Assembly: GCA_030770425.1 (NCBI GenBank)
Contig: JASJFT010000232.1
Location: forward strand, 1-64,000
DNA from: Darksidea phi
Lineage: Eukaryota > Ascomycota > Dothideomycetes > Pleosporales > Lentitheciaceae
Direction of reading: 5' to 3'
Length of the DNA stretch: 64,000 bases
Shown here one piece after another: positions 35,253-47,263 of the stretch (position 1 is its first letter; every line of letters begins with the position of its first letter). The translations under genes were made by a program, and so were the position numbers. The notes beneath the pieces were generated by a model. It had not been told where the DNA came from. It saw nothing but the letters and a program-made list of their open reading frames with translations, and made no database searches.

Positions 35253-38200
35253 CCCACAAAGGACTCTCAGCTTCTATGGAGAGCAAGACAGACGAACTTG
35301 ATTCCAGCACACATGAGTTGAAACGCCTAGATTCTCGTTCACCCAGTCCATCTAGGGATCTAGGGATAGTAACACTAGAGTACGGAACGAGGTGGGATCA
35401 CATCATTAGCTTACACACCAAGCAATGCTATAGTTTTCAGCACCTATGGGACACAATGTTTACGTACACGGCGCCAACTTACGCGCATGATTATCAACAA
35501 CACTTTGTCCTCCAGAAATGAAGAAAACAACGTGTGTACTTACATAGCACTCGCGTAAACGCACGAATATCAATTGCGATACCTTGTCCCCTAGCGCCTT
35601 GTAACCAAGGGATTCATAGCCTCGGCGTTGGCGCAACAGTTGGACAGCAAAGAACACCTTGCCTCGTAGCACAAACGTTTCAAATCGTCTCAATTCAGGA
35701 GGCCAGAGTCCCGAGGTTTGAGCAAAGATCAAGGGATGCTGGAAAGGATGGAAAAGACGACCGTGCAATGGACATTGGGAAAAGATGGTTGATATCAAAG
35801 GTGTTCTTTTTGCATGTCTAGCGATTGATGGGGCATCCATATGCGTTTAAGGAGAAGGAGTTTACAGAAATGTTCGGAAGCAAGGCGCGGTATCTGGCGG
35901 TGTGGCTTGTCTTTTCGATATACCCGTAGACGTCGTGGAGATAAAATTACTATGGTTACAACTTTGTTGCATGGGCCTGAGCGTTGATTCTGTTCTATTA
36001 CCTTCTAGGGCATTTCCCGTCTCTTGAACCAAGCGATTGAAGTCGTTAATATGGGTTCGAGAAGTCTTGGATGGGCAAAATGCAACCACATGGTGATAAT
36101 GATGAAATTTTAGGTTATACATATGCAGTAAGATGCTATAGAGAGTTGTGCAAGCGTCTTCTCCGCCTGTTTGAAAAAGAAGTGATGAAACTATAGAGAA
36201 GACGATGCGACCTAACTTGCGCCACGAGGTTCCTCCTCGATGTACTTGTGAGGAAGGTTTGAACTTTACCCGTTAGCTTCAATATCTGAAAGGCTATAAT
36301 GTATTTTGGTAATTAGGGTATTTCCATCCGAAGTCGTCTCGGCGATGATTTTGAGTGCCGAATGGCCCTTTGGTGGCGTCACAAGTACGAGCGGCCGGAG
36401 GGTGTCAAGAGGGAGGGGTTCCTGTGCTGCGTCCTCAGTGCCAGCGCCTTCATGTTTCAGACCGTCCCGAGCCTTGTTTCGACACTAGCAATTGTAACCG
36501 GCTTCCATCGCCCCTCTCCCATCTCGACCGGTGAGCGAGATATTCCCACGCGCGTTTGCTTTTTACCGGTGCAAGCGAGCCTCTTCCCCTTGATCGCTTC
36601 TTCCAACTCACCAAGTCGGTCATCGCACAAAAAGAGTGTGCCGCTGAAGGAATGGATTGTGGCTTGTTGAAAAGGAGCAGAGACGATCACGTACGGCGGG
36701 AGCAACGCGTAAAGTTCCGCCTACTAGGGTACCTGCAAGCACGGCCTTGCATGCCTCTTTGTGCAGAGAAGCTTCGACGTTAGGTTTCTTCGGTGTTGGG
36801 GGGAAGGCGTGCGCCGGATGGGGAAAAGCGAAGCGAGGCGCGTCGAGGGTGATGCGGAGATGCAGGGCTGAAGCAATTCGAGGGACTCGAGGCTGTAATA
36901 TCGAAACTCAAAACCGTAGTGGGGGGTTGGCAATGGGTTCCAGAACGATACTAAGAGGCTATCCAGTGACCCGGTGGAGAGATGCATTGCGTGAGACGCG
37001 AGAGAGGATTGGGTGTTCCGGGTGCTAGATATTGGGAGGGCTCCGACATGCAGCTCCTCAGGTTGACGGGCACCACTCCGTGCAATTCGGGTTCGTTGCC
37101 AAAGGTGACGTCCATCAAAGGCACACGGTGCATCTGCACTTCGGGCAGACTTTGCTGGTTTCCGTCTCAGGTTCGCAACGCCAGCATCATCCCCAGACGC
37201 CCGAATCACCACTGGCATCGCTTTCGTATCCGTATTCTCTTTGTTCAGCCTTGCGCTATCACGACCACATGGATTCACCCGGTAAGTCTGCGACCAAGCT
37301 CCCTTCCTCCCTGGGAGTTTGCACCTTACCACATTAGTCCGTGGAGATTAAGCTCCTGACGGAACAGCGGACGGGTTGTTCCACTATTATATTGATTGGA
37401 AACGTATAATCCGGCTGACGCACAACATCCTATTGGTCGTTCTGAGCAACATTTCAGGCGAAGATGGTGAGGGTTTCCAGGATCTCGGAGACAGGGATTC
37501 GTCGTAAGCGAGGTGAAACGCCATGTCCATCAATATTGGATTTTCCGTTCCTTTTCTTCTGCGCCGCACGGTTTTGCGCCCGAGTTCTCGGGGCTGGGCA
37601 CGGTTGCGCACGCGAGCTGTTCTGGGATCAGAGTGGTGGGTGAATGAATATTCATTCATGGCTGTGAAACATATGCGCAAAGTTTTGCACGGCTCCAGAG
37701 TCGTTGGTGCTGGTCTAGGCTCTTAAACCAAAAAAAAAAAAATCAAAAAAATCGGAAAGTCCCGGAGGAATGAATAACATACAGCCCGAATCACAGCCCG
37801 ATATGCATGGCGAGTAAGGTTGACGCTACCCGGAGCGGAATTTAAGTCGAATGCGGAGGATCAGAATTGGAGGTGATCAAGGCAATACGTATTTTGGATT
37901 TGGTGCGTGCGTAATTGCAATCGAGATGCGAAGTGAAGGCATGTGAAGAGCAAATTCAGGTCTTGTCACATTTCAAACTCATTTCTGGCACCCGCACGGC
38001 GCAAGCCACGGTACCGGGGCCTAAGAAACCGTGCAGAGAATTCTAACTGGAATTCGTTGGGCAATGCCACCCGATGCTAGGGTTTCTGCATTGCGCATTC
38101 AAAGTAGCGGTGAGCATAAGCCTTCCAAATGACAGGCGCGCATAAACATCCGAACAACGTGGCGTTCCAAAGCTTTCAGTCGGAAGCGAAAAACTACTCG

Positions 38201-39525
38201 ACCTGGTGTCCGGGAGCCTTGGGAGGTTTTGGTTTGGGTCTGGGGATGCCAGATTCATGCCCTGGGGTGACCCGTAGTTCTCGAGCTCCTAGCTGCCACT
38301 TCGAGGACACGGCGTCTGTGGAAGCGGAAAAATCGTTACGAGACCGGGAAAGGGAGCCGTAGAGGATGGCAGGGGTCAAGGAGTTGGAGTGGGATGTGGG
38401 AAGAAAGTTCTGAGCACGCCATGTTGGGGCGGGTGGCTACAGCGACATCTCAACGTCCGGCCGCACGCACACAAACACTGCTTAGCCGCCGATGACTTCT
38501 CGATGGGTGAAGAGCGTGGCACAGACGGCAGTGGGGCCTCCTGCACCTTGGCATGGAACCCTTCCGTGTCGTTGATATCATCACCAACCGCGAGTGACGA
38601 TGCTATTATAGCGCACTAGAGCGTGATGTCAAAGGAGCGACGTCGAGATCTGTACTCACCGGCCTCGCCCGCCTCAAAATGTCACCACAATAGCACAAGC
38701 ACCGCGTGCGACATGTGCGACCCGCAGAACCCCCCACTCACGCCCCGCTGCTGCATCCCCTGCACCACCAGTCAGACCACAGCCCGCAAACATCGTACGA
38801 GCAACCGTCTGCGCTGGCGGGTGAATTCAAGTGCACGTAGCACAGAAGTGCAATCGTCCAGCGTCCATGTTGCGCCGTTTGCCGGTGCGAGCCCCCCGAC
38901 GGGATTGTCACGGCAAGGGAGCGATCATCATCATCACGCTGTGGGCTCATGACGCGATTAGCAACATGATGTAGCTTTCCAGGCCCGTAGTGCTGGGGCT
39001 GTCACTTTGTGTGCTAGGTGGTAGATACAGCTTGAATTGGGCATCAGAAGCGAGACGGGCATGGGAGCGACGTTTCACTGAGCGCATGGCGTTGTACGGA
39101 CGTCGGGCTGCGCTCGGATACGGCTGGTGGTTGTACGAAGAGCCATCCCATCGGACGGGTTGCGGCCAGGGCAGTGAGTAGCGAGGAAGTCATGGCACGC
39201 TGCATGGCCTAGCTGTGTGAGCTGGACAGGCGGTGTCGGCCTGAGGGACACGAGCGCAAAGGACGCACAACATGATCGAGTGGGAAAGGGCACAGGGTAA
39301 GAGGAAGCAGGGCCTAGTGGTATTCTCGTACGTGTGACCGATAGCGGAGGGCGTGTGACGCTGTTAACGATGCGCTCGGGCGACAATGGTACTGCAGAGA
39401 TTCCAGTAGACGTGCCCTGGTTGATGGGAAAGGCATGGAGAAAGCGGTGATGGAAGAAGAGAAGCGTTGAAGTGGAAATTTTAGAGGCTGCAACTCAGCA
39501 GCTTGAACAAAAGGGAAAGCCGGGG
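35252..39525. other. Gene-poor stretch, no supported gene
   Basis: Over 4 kb with only unconvincing ORFs. The longest is 202 codons (36724-37332, minus) with no recognisable domain or homologue-like pattern, overlapped by ORFs on the plus strand. An A-rich run lies at about 37730-37757. No transposon ends, tRNA or RIP signature was seen. Confidence 0.4.
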
Positions 39526-40740
39526 TCAGGCGGCTTCTGGGCTAACAGAACGCCTTCCGTCTCCTCCCACCTCGAGGGCCCTGAGCTTGGCTTCGACAGC
39601 CTTTACCACTTCTGGATCAAAGTTCCGTTCCGTTTTGATCTTTGTGATGCTGCAAACGCTATTAGCAGGAGCCCATGGGGAAGAAGAGCAGCGGGACTGA
39701 CGGTTTTCTAACACACTTCTCGCAACGCGCGTGGCCGCACCCGGGACACTGCGGGGAGCCTTCCAGGAACAGGCTGTGGCACTCCTCGCACTCCCATCGC
39801 ACTCTGGTGCGCGGCTTCCTCCATATGCGCCTGGCCTGGTCCAAGGCACGCTCGAGCTCTACGTCGCTGTCGGGATCCACGTCGCCGGGATAGCCGTGGG
39901 GCCACTTGGTGAGCTTCGCGGGGTCTCTCGGGCACTTGATGCAGCGGATATGGCGGCACTGGTCACAGGTGGTGGCCGTCGGAGGGATGAAGAGGGCGTC
40001 GCATTTGTGGCAGGTGCGACGGACACGCTGCTTGGCGGGCTGGTAGGCCAATTCGCCGCCCGACTTTGTCGTAATCGTCAGCAGCTTCTTCTTCTTGGGC
40101 GCGGCCGGGCCCTCCTTGTCCTTGGCCTTGTCCTTGGCCTTGTCGCCGGGCGTCCGCTTCTTGGGATAGCGGGGGCACTTCTTGCAGCGCTTGTGCTCGC
40201 ACTTGGAGCACACCTTGTCGGCGCCGTACGTGGTTCCGCAGTGGTGGCAGGTGCGGTGGACGCGCATGCGGATGGGCTTTTCGACGCGCTGCACGCTGAT
40301 GGGCTGGGTGGGCGTGGTGATCCACTCGTGGGACTCGAGCGTCAGCCCGTACTTTGCAAACAAAGCGCGGGCTCGCTCCTGCTGCAGAGCGCTGCGGTTG
40401 AGCTCCTGGGTGACGGGGTCGGCCCGCCTGGAAACAGCGCTGGCAGCGGCGCGAGCTGGAGCGGTAGCTGGCCTGCATGCCGGTCAGTATCAGTGTGCGT
40501 GTGGGCAGTTCGCCCCGGCGGGACCTACGCAGACGCGGCGGCCTTGCTCTCCTCGGCCTTGGGCGACGCGGGAGGCTCGGTCGAGGCCAACGGGCTGCCC
40601 TTGCCCTTGCCCTTGTCCGACTTCTCGCGCCTGAAGACGCTGCTCATGCGCTTGACATATTTGCCCAGGCTCTTGCGACGGTCGACGTCCTTTCCGTCCT
40701 TGGGGGGGTCTGCCGGAGGCGTGGCACCGGCCGACGACAT
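39526..40740 (-). CDS. Protein with three cysteine-rich zinc-binding modules
   Basis: Likely exons are 40529-40740, 39713-40472 and 39526-39639, giving 361 residues. The first intron (56 nt, GTAGGT...GCAG) is well supported by frame; the second (73 nt, GTTAGA...AAAG) is less sure, and without it the protein ends GSC at 39662. The basic N-terminus holds a Lys/Arg-rich stretch (RRKSLGKYVKRMSSVFRREK). Three similar modules follow, each C-x2-C, a spacer, C-x2-C-x4-C-x2-C: CHHCGTTYGADKVCSKC with KRCKKC; CHKCDALFIPPTATTCDQC with IRCIKC; CEECHSLFLEGSPQCPGC with ARCEKC. This fits zinc ribbons or treble clefs repeated within one protein. I recognise no named function. A Lys/Ala-rich low-complexity linker lies between modules 1 and 2. 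Confidence 0.75.
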
Positions 40741-41760
40741 TCTGCTTTTGCCCGGGGGTGGTCGTCGTCAATGGATGCGGCGGTGGAGGATTTTGCGGCG
40801 GGGGTGGGGGTGGTGGTTGTGCTGGTGGTTAGCAGTCGGACATGCAGGCCCAATTATCCCCGGATCTGGCTGCGGGCGCTGAGTGAGACACGAGCGAGAC
40901 CTTGCGACGACCGACGGGGCGGGACAAGGCAACCAGGCAAGGGCGCTGGACACTTGCACGATGGCGGCGGCGGCGCGAGCAACGGACGGGTGTCGGAGGC
41001 GACTGGACTGATGATGATGGCGGCGGCGGCGGCGGCTCGGGCAGGTTGAGGACGGCGGGCGGTGGTGAGTTATGTAGCAGCAGCAGCAGCAGCAGTTGGC
41101 CGGATTGCAGCGTTCCAGCAGGCTGGATGCGGCCCCGACGACGACGCAGGCGTCGCTAAGCAGGATAGCGCGGGCCGTTCGTCGAGCTGGCCGGGACTGG
41201 GTAAAACGGGCTATTGTGCTGCCAATCGTCGCAGCGGTGGCCCGCAGGCATGAACCCGGCAGCAGCAGCTTTCGCGTTGGGCGGGTCGGGGTCGGGGTCG
41301 GGGATGGGGGGGAGGGGGGGGTGGTTGGCTGGCTGGCTGGTTGGTTGGAGGGTTGGGGGAGGGGGGCGTGTGCGCGCGCAGCAGCAGAGCAGCAGCAGCA
41401 CACAGACAGCTCGGCAGCGGTGACGGCAGCAGGCCCTCCTGGCCTGTCTCGCTGCGCGCGGGCGGCGAAAGCTCACGTCCCGGCGGCGTGGGTGCGCGCG
41501 CGGAGGGGGCCGCCGCTTCGAGCCTAGCGCCTTGCCCCCTCCGCGGAGCCCCTCCGCTGCTCAAAGCTTCTGCCACCACGACTCCGCACTCACACTCTCC
41601 ATACCCATCTCCGTCGGCATCTCCCGTCTGCATCTCCATCTGCCTCTGCAGGCGCATCTCCATCTGCATCTGCAGGCGCATCTTCCTGCGCCCATCGCCT
41701 CCGTCATGTAGCCAGCCAGCAAATGCCGCCGCTGCCAGCCCGCCCACTCCACCCCCCCCC
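40741..41760. repeat. Low-complexity, microsatellite-rich upstream region
   Basis: Contains runs of GGC triplets (about 41015-41037), GCA triplets (41076-41095), GGTTGGCTGGCTGG-type sequence (about 41320-41355) and AGC triplets (41385-41400). A perfect-length 24-bp tandem pair lies at 41631-41654 and 41655-41678, with one mismatch. Several long overlapping ORFs here are explained by biased composition and are not supported as genes. Confidence 0.7.
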
Positions 41761-44700
41761 TCCGCCCATATTGATTTTCATTAACACGTGCACCCTCGCG
41801 TCCAACGCCGCCGCCGGGCAGCCGCATGCCCTTCGACGAGTCCCGTCGTGCCTGTCAAACCAGCATGTCTAGTCGTCGCTCAGCCGACCCACCTCCACTC
41901 TATCTCACACTCGTCGTGTGCACTGCCAGCGTATAGCGACAACGGAGATGGTCGCCGCAAGACGCCGCCTGATCGTCCCCGTCTTCCTCGCCCCGCCACC
42001 GCCCATCATGCCGCTACTGCAAGGCGGCCGAACTCGCGCCACTCGATGCATCCCATGTCTTTTCAGTGCATCGCGAGAGGCTCCCAGACATTCAACCTGC
42101 GTGGCCCCGCCAACCTGGATGCGACGCACGCTTCCCCTTGGCGGCGCTTGTGTCGCCACTTGATTCGCCGTGCCACCGTGTGCGTAGGTGGCCTGAATCG
42201 CCAAAACCACCGCCTTGGGACATGGAAAGATTTTGACGCTGTAACAGCTGTGACTACGCAGCGCAGTTGTGTCAAGGATAGGGCGACTAGGTCTCGAGTT
42301 CCCGTAGCTTTCCCACATCGCGCCGTAACCTGCCTCGGCGATATATGCCATTCTCGCTGAGCTTCCCACATAGGCATGCACCTCATGTTTGCTGTCTCGG
42401 GATCTGCTGTCGATTACGTAGTGCCCTTCTTCCAGGCTCAAAGCTGTTAGGTGCCCAACCCGGTGGTCGTGGTTGCGGGACTGTTGAACATATTCCCTGC
42501 TTCGATCAAACACGGACCCCAGCTGCACCGCGAGTCAGTGACAATCCCCAGAGCCTAGAACACGCTGCTCGCCTCACCCCTCTCCGCAAAACTGCCACGG
42601 CCGCCGCACGTCTAGTGCCCTGGATTTCGCAGAGACGAGCTGCGCCGTCGTGCAGGTATGTTCGGAGTGAACTGCAACGACGGCTTCGGTTAATGCAAAG
42701 CATCGTCTGACCGACGGTGCGATAGCTGTTTTCGAACCATTCCCATAATATCCACCAAACCACAGTCTACTGCCTCTAACCCTGTTTCACGGGACCGGCT
42801 ATTAGTAAGTCTAAAACAGGGGAGCTCTTCGCACTTTTCTTGCCACGCTCAGGGTGTGCTGGCATCTTCAATATTAACGTACGACCGCCTACGGCTTTCC
42901 TCCCTTCTTCGGTCGAGTTCCCGGCCTACCGTTGACTTCGGGGCGGCAGTTACGCGAGCCCACTCTCATTTTGATCGGCACGCCGTTTCGCCAGGGCGCA
43001 ACCCAACGCGGCTAAGCGATATCAACCAAGCATCATCGCAGCCTTGAGAACTTCGCAATGGAAATGTAGCCAACATTTGACCCTTCGGGACCGATTGGCT
43101 CTACGCTCCGCACCACTTCACTTTCGGCCGCAGCAAAGGTGAAGGGGGGACGTTGTTCAGGCCACCATGGTCTTACAACCAGATCTTTCCCTGCATATTT
43201 GTCTTGAACGGGTTAGGTATCCCTTCGCACATGTAGCAAGTCATTCGGTCTTTCATTCATGGTGCTTTCGATGCGGATCCCCTGCTTGACCGGCAGTCGG
43301 AGGCGCTTCGTTGCATGTCACCTTCATGACCTCGATCGGAGAGAGGTGAGACGGCACAGATAAACACCCAGCGCCAATGGCAAGCACTCGTACGCACCTA
43401 TATGGCTGGGACCGACACGATCGATCTCACGCGTATGTTGATGTGTGGCCTTAGCAATGGGTTGCTTCAATTAATTAATCTCTGTTATTTCCGGATACTA
43501 CCTCTCCAAGGATGCTTGCTCAAGTGCACCAATCACATCGCCCCACCTCGTCTCGCCCCACCGCGGCCCGCCGGTTCCCTCCCAATCCGAGCCTCGCCAC
43601 AGCCTGCCATGTCACGTCACGCATCGCGTGCACCACATCACTCATCCGCTCTACCAAGTATCGATCGACATCGAGTTCGCATCCGTGGCTGCACGGGACG
43701 AGAAAGATGTACACTCGTGCTCTGCGGTCCACGTGTCGGGGGCGAAAGATGCGGGGGGAATGCATCCCGAACTTCCTGCCCGTAGCAATTGGGACCAATT
43801 GCAGGTTGAACGTGGTAGCTCTGTGACTGAATTCCAACCTCGCGAGTCAGTCATTCATATATGCCAGTGCACATGAGTCATACCCTGCCGCAAGAGTCTT
43901 TCTCGAAATGGTAGAATGCGGCATACACTACTCTCGCTATCTTGCCCGTTTCTCGCTGTTCCGCCGTTGTTGCATACCGTACCAAATGCGGTTAGCTGCG
44001 TGCGGGAGAGGCGTGGGAAGGGTTTGTTGCTATTAATCCAAAAAGTGGTTGGAGATGGCGGCCATGTAGCAAGAAGGTTTGAAGAGCGACTCCGACCCAT
44101 GATGTCCTTTGCACCGTGCAGAGTACCTTTGGCGTTCCGCCAAATGCTTGAAATTATTCGCAGGAAGCTGAACATTGCATCTGCGGCGAGATGGAGACGG
44201 TAGAGCTTAAAGAGGCGCAGCACATTTTAGTTCATGTCCGAGATATAAACAGCGCAAAAATACCCATGACCTGGAGATCATACCATCGAGTGTACCACCG
44301 CCCGAAAGTGATTAGGGGACACCGTCCACAAGATATACCTAGACACAGACTTAGATCCATGTTGACCGCAAAGAATACGACTCATGGTAGAGTAGCATAC
44401 TAGCATACTAGCCTTACTTGGCTCAAGAGGTTCTAGAATCAAACTTGAACTACGCTGGACTTGATATGCCAATCGTAGCATAGAACTCACAGGCTGCAAT
44501 CCATCCCACTTGGCGCTTTTCATCTGCTTCCCATGCCGTTCCCTTGCTGTCCCGCTGTGTTGATCGATGACATGGTGAACGTACTGTTGAGTGTATTCAA
44601 TCGATCAACATCTCGGAGCCGGAGGTACACCTGCCTTCCCCCAATGTAAGATAACAGCATAATTATAGTCCTCAAGCGCCTTGGGATGCGCAATTTGCAG

Positions 44701-44964
44701 GAAGAATTTGAAAACCTCGCTGTGCCGTCACATGTCAAGTACTGATGTCATCCGAAGCGACTCGAGTCGACTCATTCTCCTCCGCCCCACCATCGGCTTT
44801 TAACACATCCGAATCGGCCTGGCGCACAGCCCACATCAGGATCCACTCAAATGCGGCCTCATTACTGATTCTAGCCTTGCATAGCACTGTTTCTGATTTC
44901 TTAATCGAAATATATATTAAATATGAGGGCCTAAGTGTAAAATGTCCGACAATAACTTTCTGAG
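41761..44964. other. Gene-poor stretch, no supported gene
   Basis: ORFs up to 190 codons (41788-42360, plus) overlap others on both strands and have no recognisable domain or splice logic. Nothing else was recognised before the tRNA gene. Confidence 0.4.
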
Positions 44965-45001
44965 GGTTTTGTAGTGTAGTGGTAATCACTCCGGATTTTG
45001 A

Positions 45002-45013
45002 TTTCAGTCGACC
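45002..45013 (+). other. Canonical tRNA anticodon-loop intron
   Basis: Twelve nucleotides between positions 37 and 38 of the tRNA-Gln, the only site at which the eukaryotic tRNA-splicing endonuclease normally cuts nuclear tRNAs. Removing it closes a 5-bp anticodon stem and 7-nt loop. Confidence 0.85.
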
Positions 45014-45028
45014 TTCCGGCAACCCCGG

Positions 45029-45080
45029 GTATGTCTCCAATATACCATACGGTTGGAATCAGAATACTAACGTACAGAAG
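45029..45080 (+). other. Spliceosomal-type intron in the tRNA T-arm
   Basis: Fifty-two nt starting GTATGT (45029-45034), with a consensus branch site TACTAAC (45065-45071) and ending GAAG, so GT...AG. The ends match the T-stem/T-loop junction exactly, and deletion restores CCCGG-TTCGAAC-CCGGG. An earlier CAG at 45075-45077 would leave three extra bases (AAG). Length and signals are those of an ordinary fungal pre-mRNA intron, not of a tRNA intron. Confidence 0.75.
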
Positions 45081-45113
45081 TTCGAACCCGGGCAAGACCT
45101 TGAGTGAATTATC

Positions 45114-45121
45114 TTTTTTTT
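45114..45121 (+). terminator. Pol III terminator of tRNA-Gln
   Basis: Eight consecutive T starting 15 nt after the last tRNA base, a standard RNA polymerase III stop signal. It supports this being, or having recently been, an active Pol III gene. Confidence 0.85.
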
Positions 45122-45430
45122 CTTCCTTTCTCATCTGATTGGTTCAGAAAAGATGTAAATTTTCCTTTTGGAGGGAGATAGCCTTTTCAGTGCGGGGTAA
45201 ACGAGGACGGAAAACCGAGTGCTAACCCCACCATAGACTTTGGAAAAATCATCGCTGAGGAGACAAGGATATGCATAAAACATAGGTCACATAGCAAGAG
45301 GCTGCACATTTATCAACTGGTATCTACGTGGATTGTTATCGCTCGGGCAAGACGCAGTACACATAAGTAATTCGATGTTTTATGAAATATCGAGTGATCC
45401 ATTCGACATCTCCCTGTACTGCGATAGAAT

Positions 45431-46900
45431 CTACATTGTGCTTGCTGCATTTGCCTGCTTGATGGCAAACCACATGCTAAGGGCAGCCGATCCACCCATT
45501 AAAGCAACTGCAAACAGGACCATCGCGAAAGGCGTTACCGGCGGACGCGGCTTCTTCACCATGTCCCGAATTTCCGACTCAAGTGTTTCCGCCATCTTCT
45601 CCTTCGAGAAATCAGATATGACCCTCTCCCTACCCCACTTGCCCATTTCCTTGAGCCTCTGGTCGCCATCTCCATCCTCCAATGCTATGCGCATGACCTC
45701 TGTCCATTCCTGTACCTTACTCGCGTCCCTTAGCCACCCAGTCTGGCCGCTGACGACGGTTTCTGTCGGTCCACCTTCGTTTGCTGCTAATACGGGTGTG
45801 CCTGCCAACATGGCCTCGAGCGGGACAATACCGAAGTGCTCGTTACGTGGGGTATAGACCAGGAGCCGCGATGTGTGGAGAAGGGTGATTTTGAAGGCAT
45901 TCGGCACGGAGTGGAGGAAGAGGACCGAGATGTAGTCCGGGATGCGCTGTGCAGTAATGACGGTCGTTGCGGTCGCGTGCTTGAGCTTTAAAGAGTCGGC
46001 GAGCTCGCAAAGTTCGGCGTATGTGGAAAGGTTCTCTGCTACCCGTGGATCGTAGCCGCCTGCTATAACAAGCCTCGTGTCTTTGCGCTCGTTCGCTGAC
46101 AGCCCTGCGTATGCTTTGATTGCAAGCGCAACGTCTTTCTTCTTTTCGAACCGATTGATGCTCAGCAACACCTTCTTCTTTTCCCACAGTGGCTTAATTT
46201 CTTCAACCCCATCTTGGACCTTGGTGTCTACGCACGGGTACACGACGCCGGGCTTTCGGTGCCTCAAGCTAGGGAAAGCGTCGGCGAACACGCCCTTCGT
46301 GAAGTTGCTATTGACAACGATGGTGTCGCTGCAGCCCGTACTCCAGCTCTCCAGCCAATCAAACGGACCCCTATATAGAGTCTTGAGTATGCCTCCCTTC
46401 TTCACTAGCAGCTTATCGGGAAAGTGGCAGTAAAACATTATTCGCACGTTCGACTGGAGCATGCGGAGGAGGGGAATGCCGGCACTGAGCTGGTCGACAA
46501 AAAACGAGGTAGGCTCGAGATTCTGCAGTTCGCCAGTGAATAGGGCTATTTGCAGTATCAGGTGCACCTGACGAAGAATGGCGCAGAGAATGGCGAAGCG
46601 GCCAAGTACTGTCGGCGGCACGATGGAGTTTCCGCGTACTCGCACATCGAGGGTTCCTTTGTGCCCGGGCAAGTCTCAGCTACCTTTGGCCTAATAAGCG
46701 GCGGGGGTTGCAGACACAGCAGGGTGCTTACCGTCGCGGGCCTCGTCGAAGCAGTGGCGGGCATCGCAATGTGACGTGAAGATGGTGACCTTGTGGCCGC
46801 GGTTCTGCAGCCCGACTGCGGCGTCAATCACCAGGCGCTCGGCCCCGCCGATGCCCAGATCCGGATGGAAGAAGACAACGTGCTGCTTCTTGTCTGTCAT
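45431..46900 (-). CDS. ALG2: ALG2 mannosyltransferase
   Basis: Two exons (46732-46900 and 45431-46656) with a 75-nt intron (GTAAGC...CAAAG) give 464 residues. It adds the second and third mannoses (alpha-1,3 then alpha-1,6) from GDP-mannose to dolichol-linked Man1GlcNAc2 on the cytosolic face of the ER, an early step of N-glycosylation. Features: [19 protein letters not shown] near the start (donor fold of GT family 4), [33 protein letters not shown], and the EX7E motif in [22 protein letters not shown]-terminal hydrophobic helix ([21 protein letters not shown]) should anchor it to the ER. Length is typical. The start at 46900 is fixed by family alignment. It is head-to-head with VPS15, and its 3' end faces the tRNA-Gln. 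Confidence 0.95.
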
Positions 46901-47263
46901 GGCGGTTTGTGTCTGAATGCAGCCTCGCATACGTGTTGCGCAGTTGACGCCGGCGAGACGCGGCTTTTCCTCTTGCGGTAAGGTAGCGTGGACCCTGGAC
47001 GCAGTCCCCTGGTGCACGTGAAAGATGACCTCGACCACTCTGCCAGCACTGAGCCACATGCACACCTGCCATGCATGTGACCTCCAACCTTTAACCATCG
47101 CAATATCGCCCATCGCCGACCTCTTTCTAGAACCCCAATCGATACGGAACATGATAGAGTGACCCCGGAACCCCCAGTCGTAAGACAGATCGCTCTCAAC
47201 ATGCGGCCTGAGAGGCTCCAGCGCCGCGCTACACCTTGACATCCCGAATCATCAAACAACACC
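46901..47263. promoter_or_regulatory. Bidirectional promoter, ALG2 / VPS15
   Basis: A 363-bp intergenic space between two divergent start codons. It must hold promoters and 5' UTRs of both genes. No obvious TATA box or repeated operator was seen. Confidence 0.6.

Larger units (their letters stand above)
44965..45099 (+). tRNA. tRNA-Gln(UUG) with two intervening sequences
   Basis: Acceptor GGTTTTG (44965-44971) pairs with CAAGACC (45093-45099). The D-arm GTGTAGTGGTAATCAC is typical of fungal tRNA-Gln. The anticodon stem CCGGA (44991-44995) pairs with TCCGG (45015-45019), and the loop carries anticodon TTG (44998-45000). A 12-nt intron (45002-45013) lies at the standard 37/38 site. The T-stem CCCGG (45024-45028) pairs with CCGGG (45088-45092) around loop TTCGAAC (45081-45087), but a further 52 nt (45029-45080) separate stem from loop. 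With both segments removed the tRNA is 71 nt and canonical. The B-box survives almost intact (AGTTCGAACCC), so Pol III could still bind. A T8 run follows. Whether a mature tRNA forms depends on removal of the second segment. Confidence 0.9.

Noticed and set aside
34960..35301. ORF with long polyglycine and polyproline
   Set aside because: Runs through the homopolymer and N gap; an artefact.
36724..37332. 202-codon minus ORF
   Set aside because: No domain or splice logic, and it is overlapped by ORFs of similar length on the other strand.
41788..42360. 190-codon plus ORF
   Set aside because: Arg/Pro/Ala-biased composition from GC-rich DNA, with no family signature.
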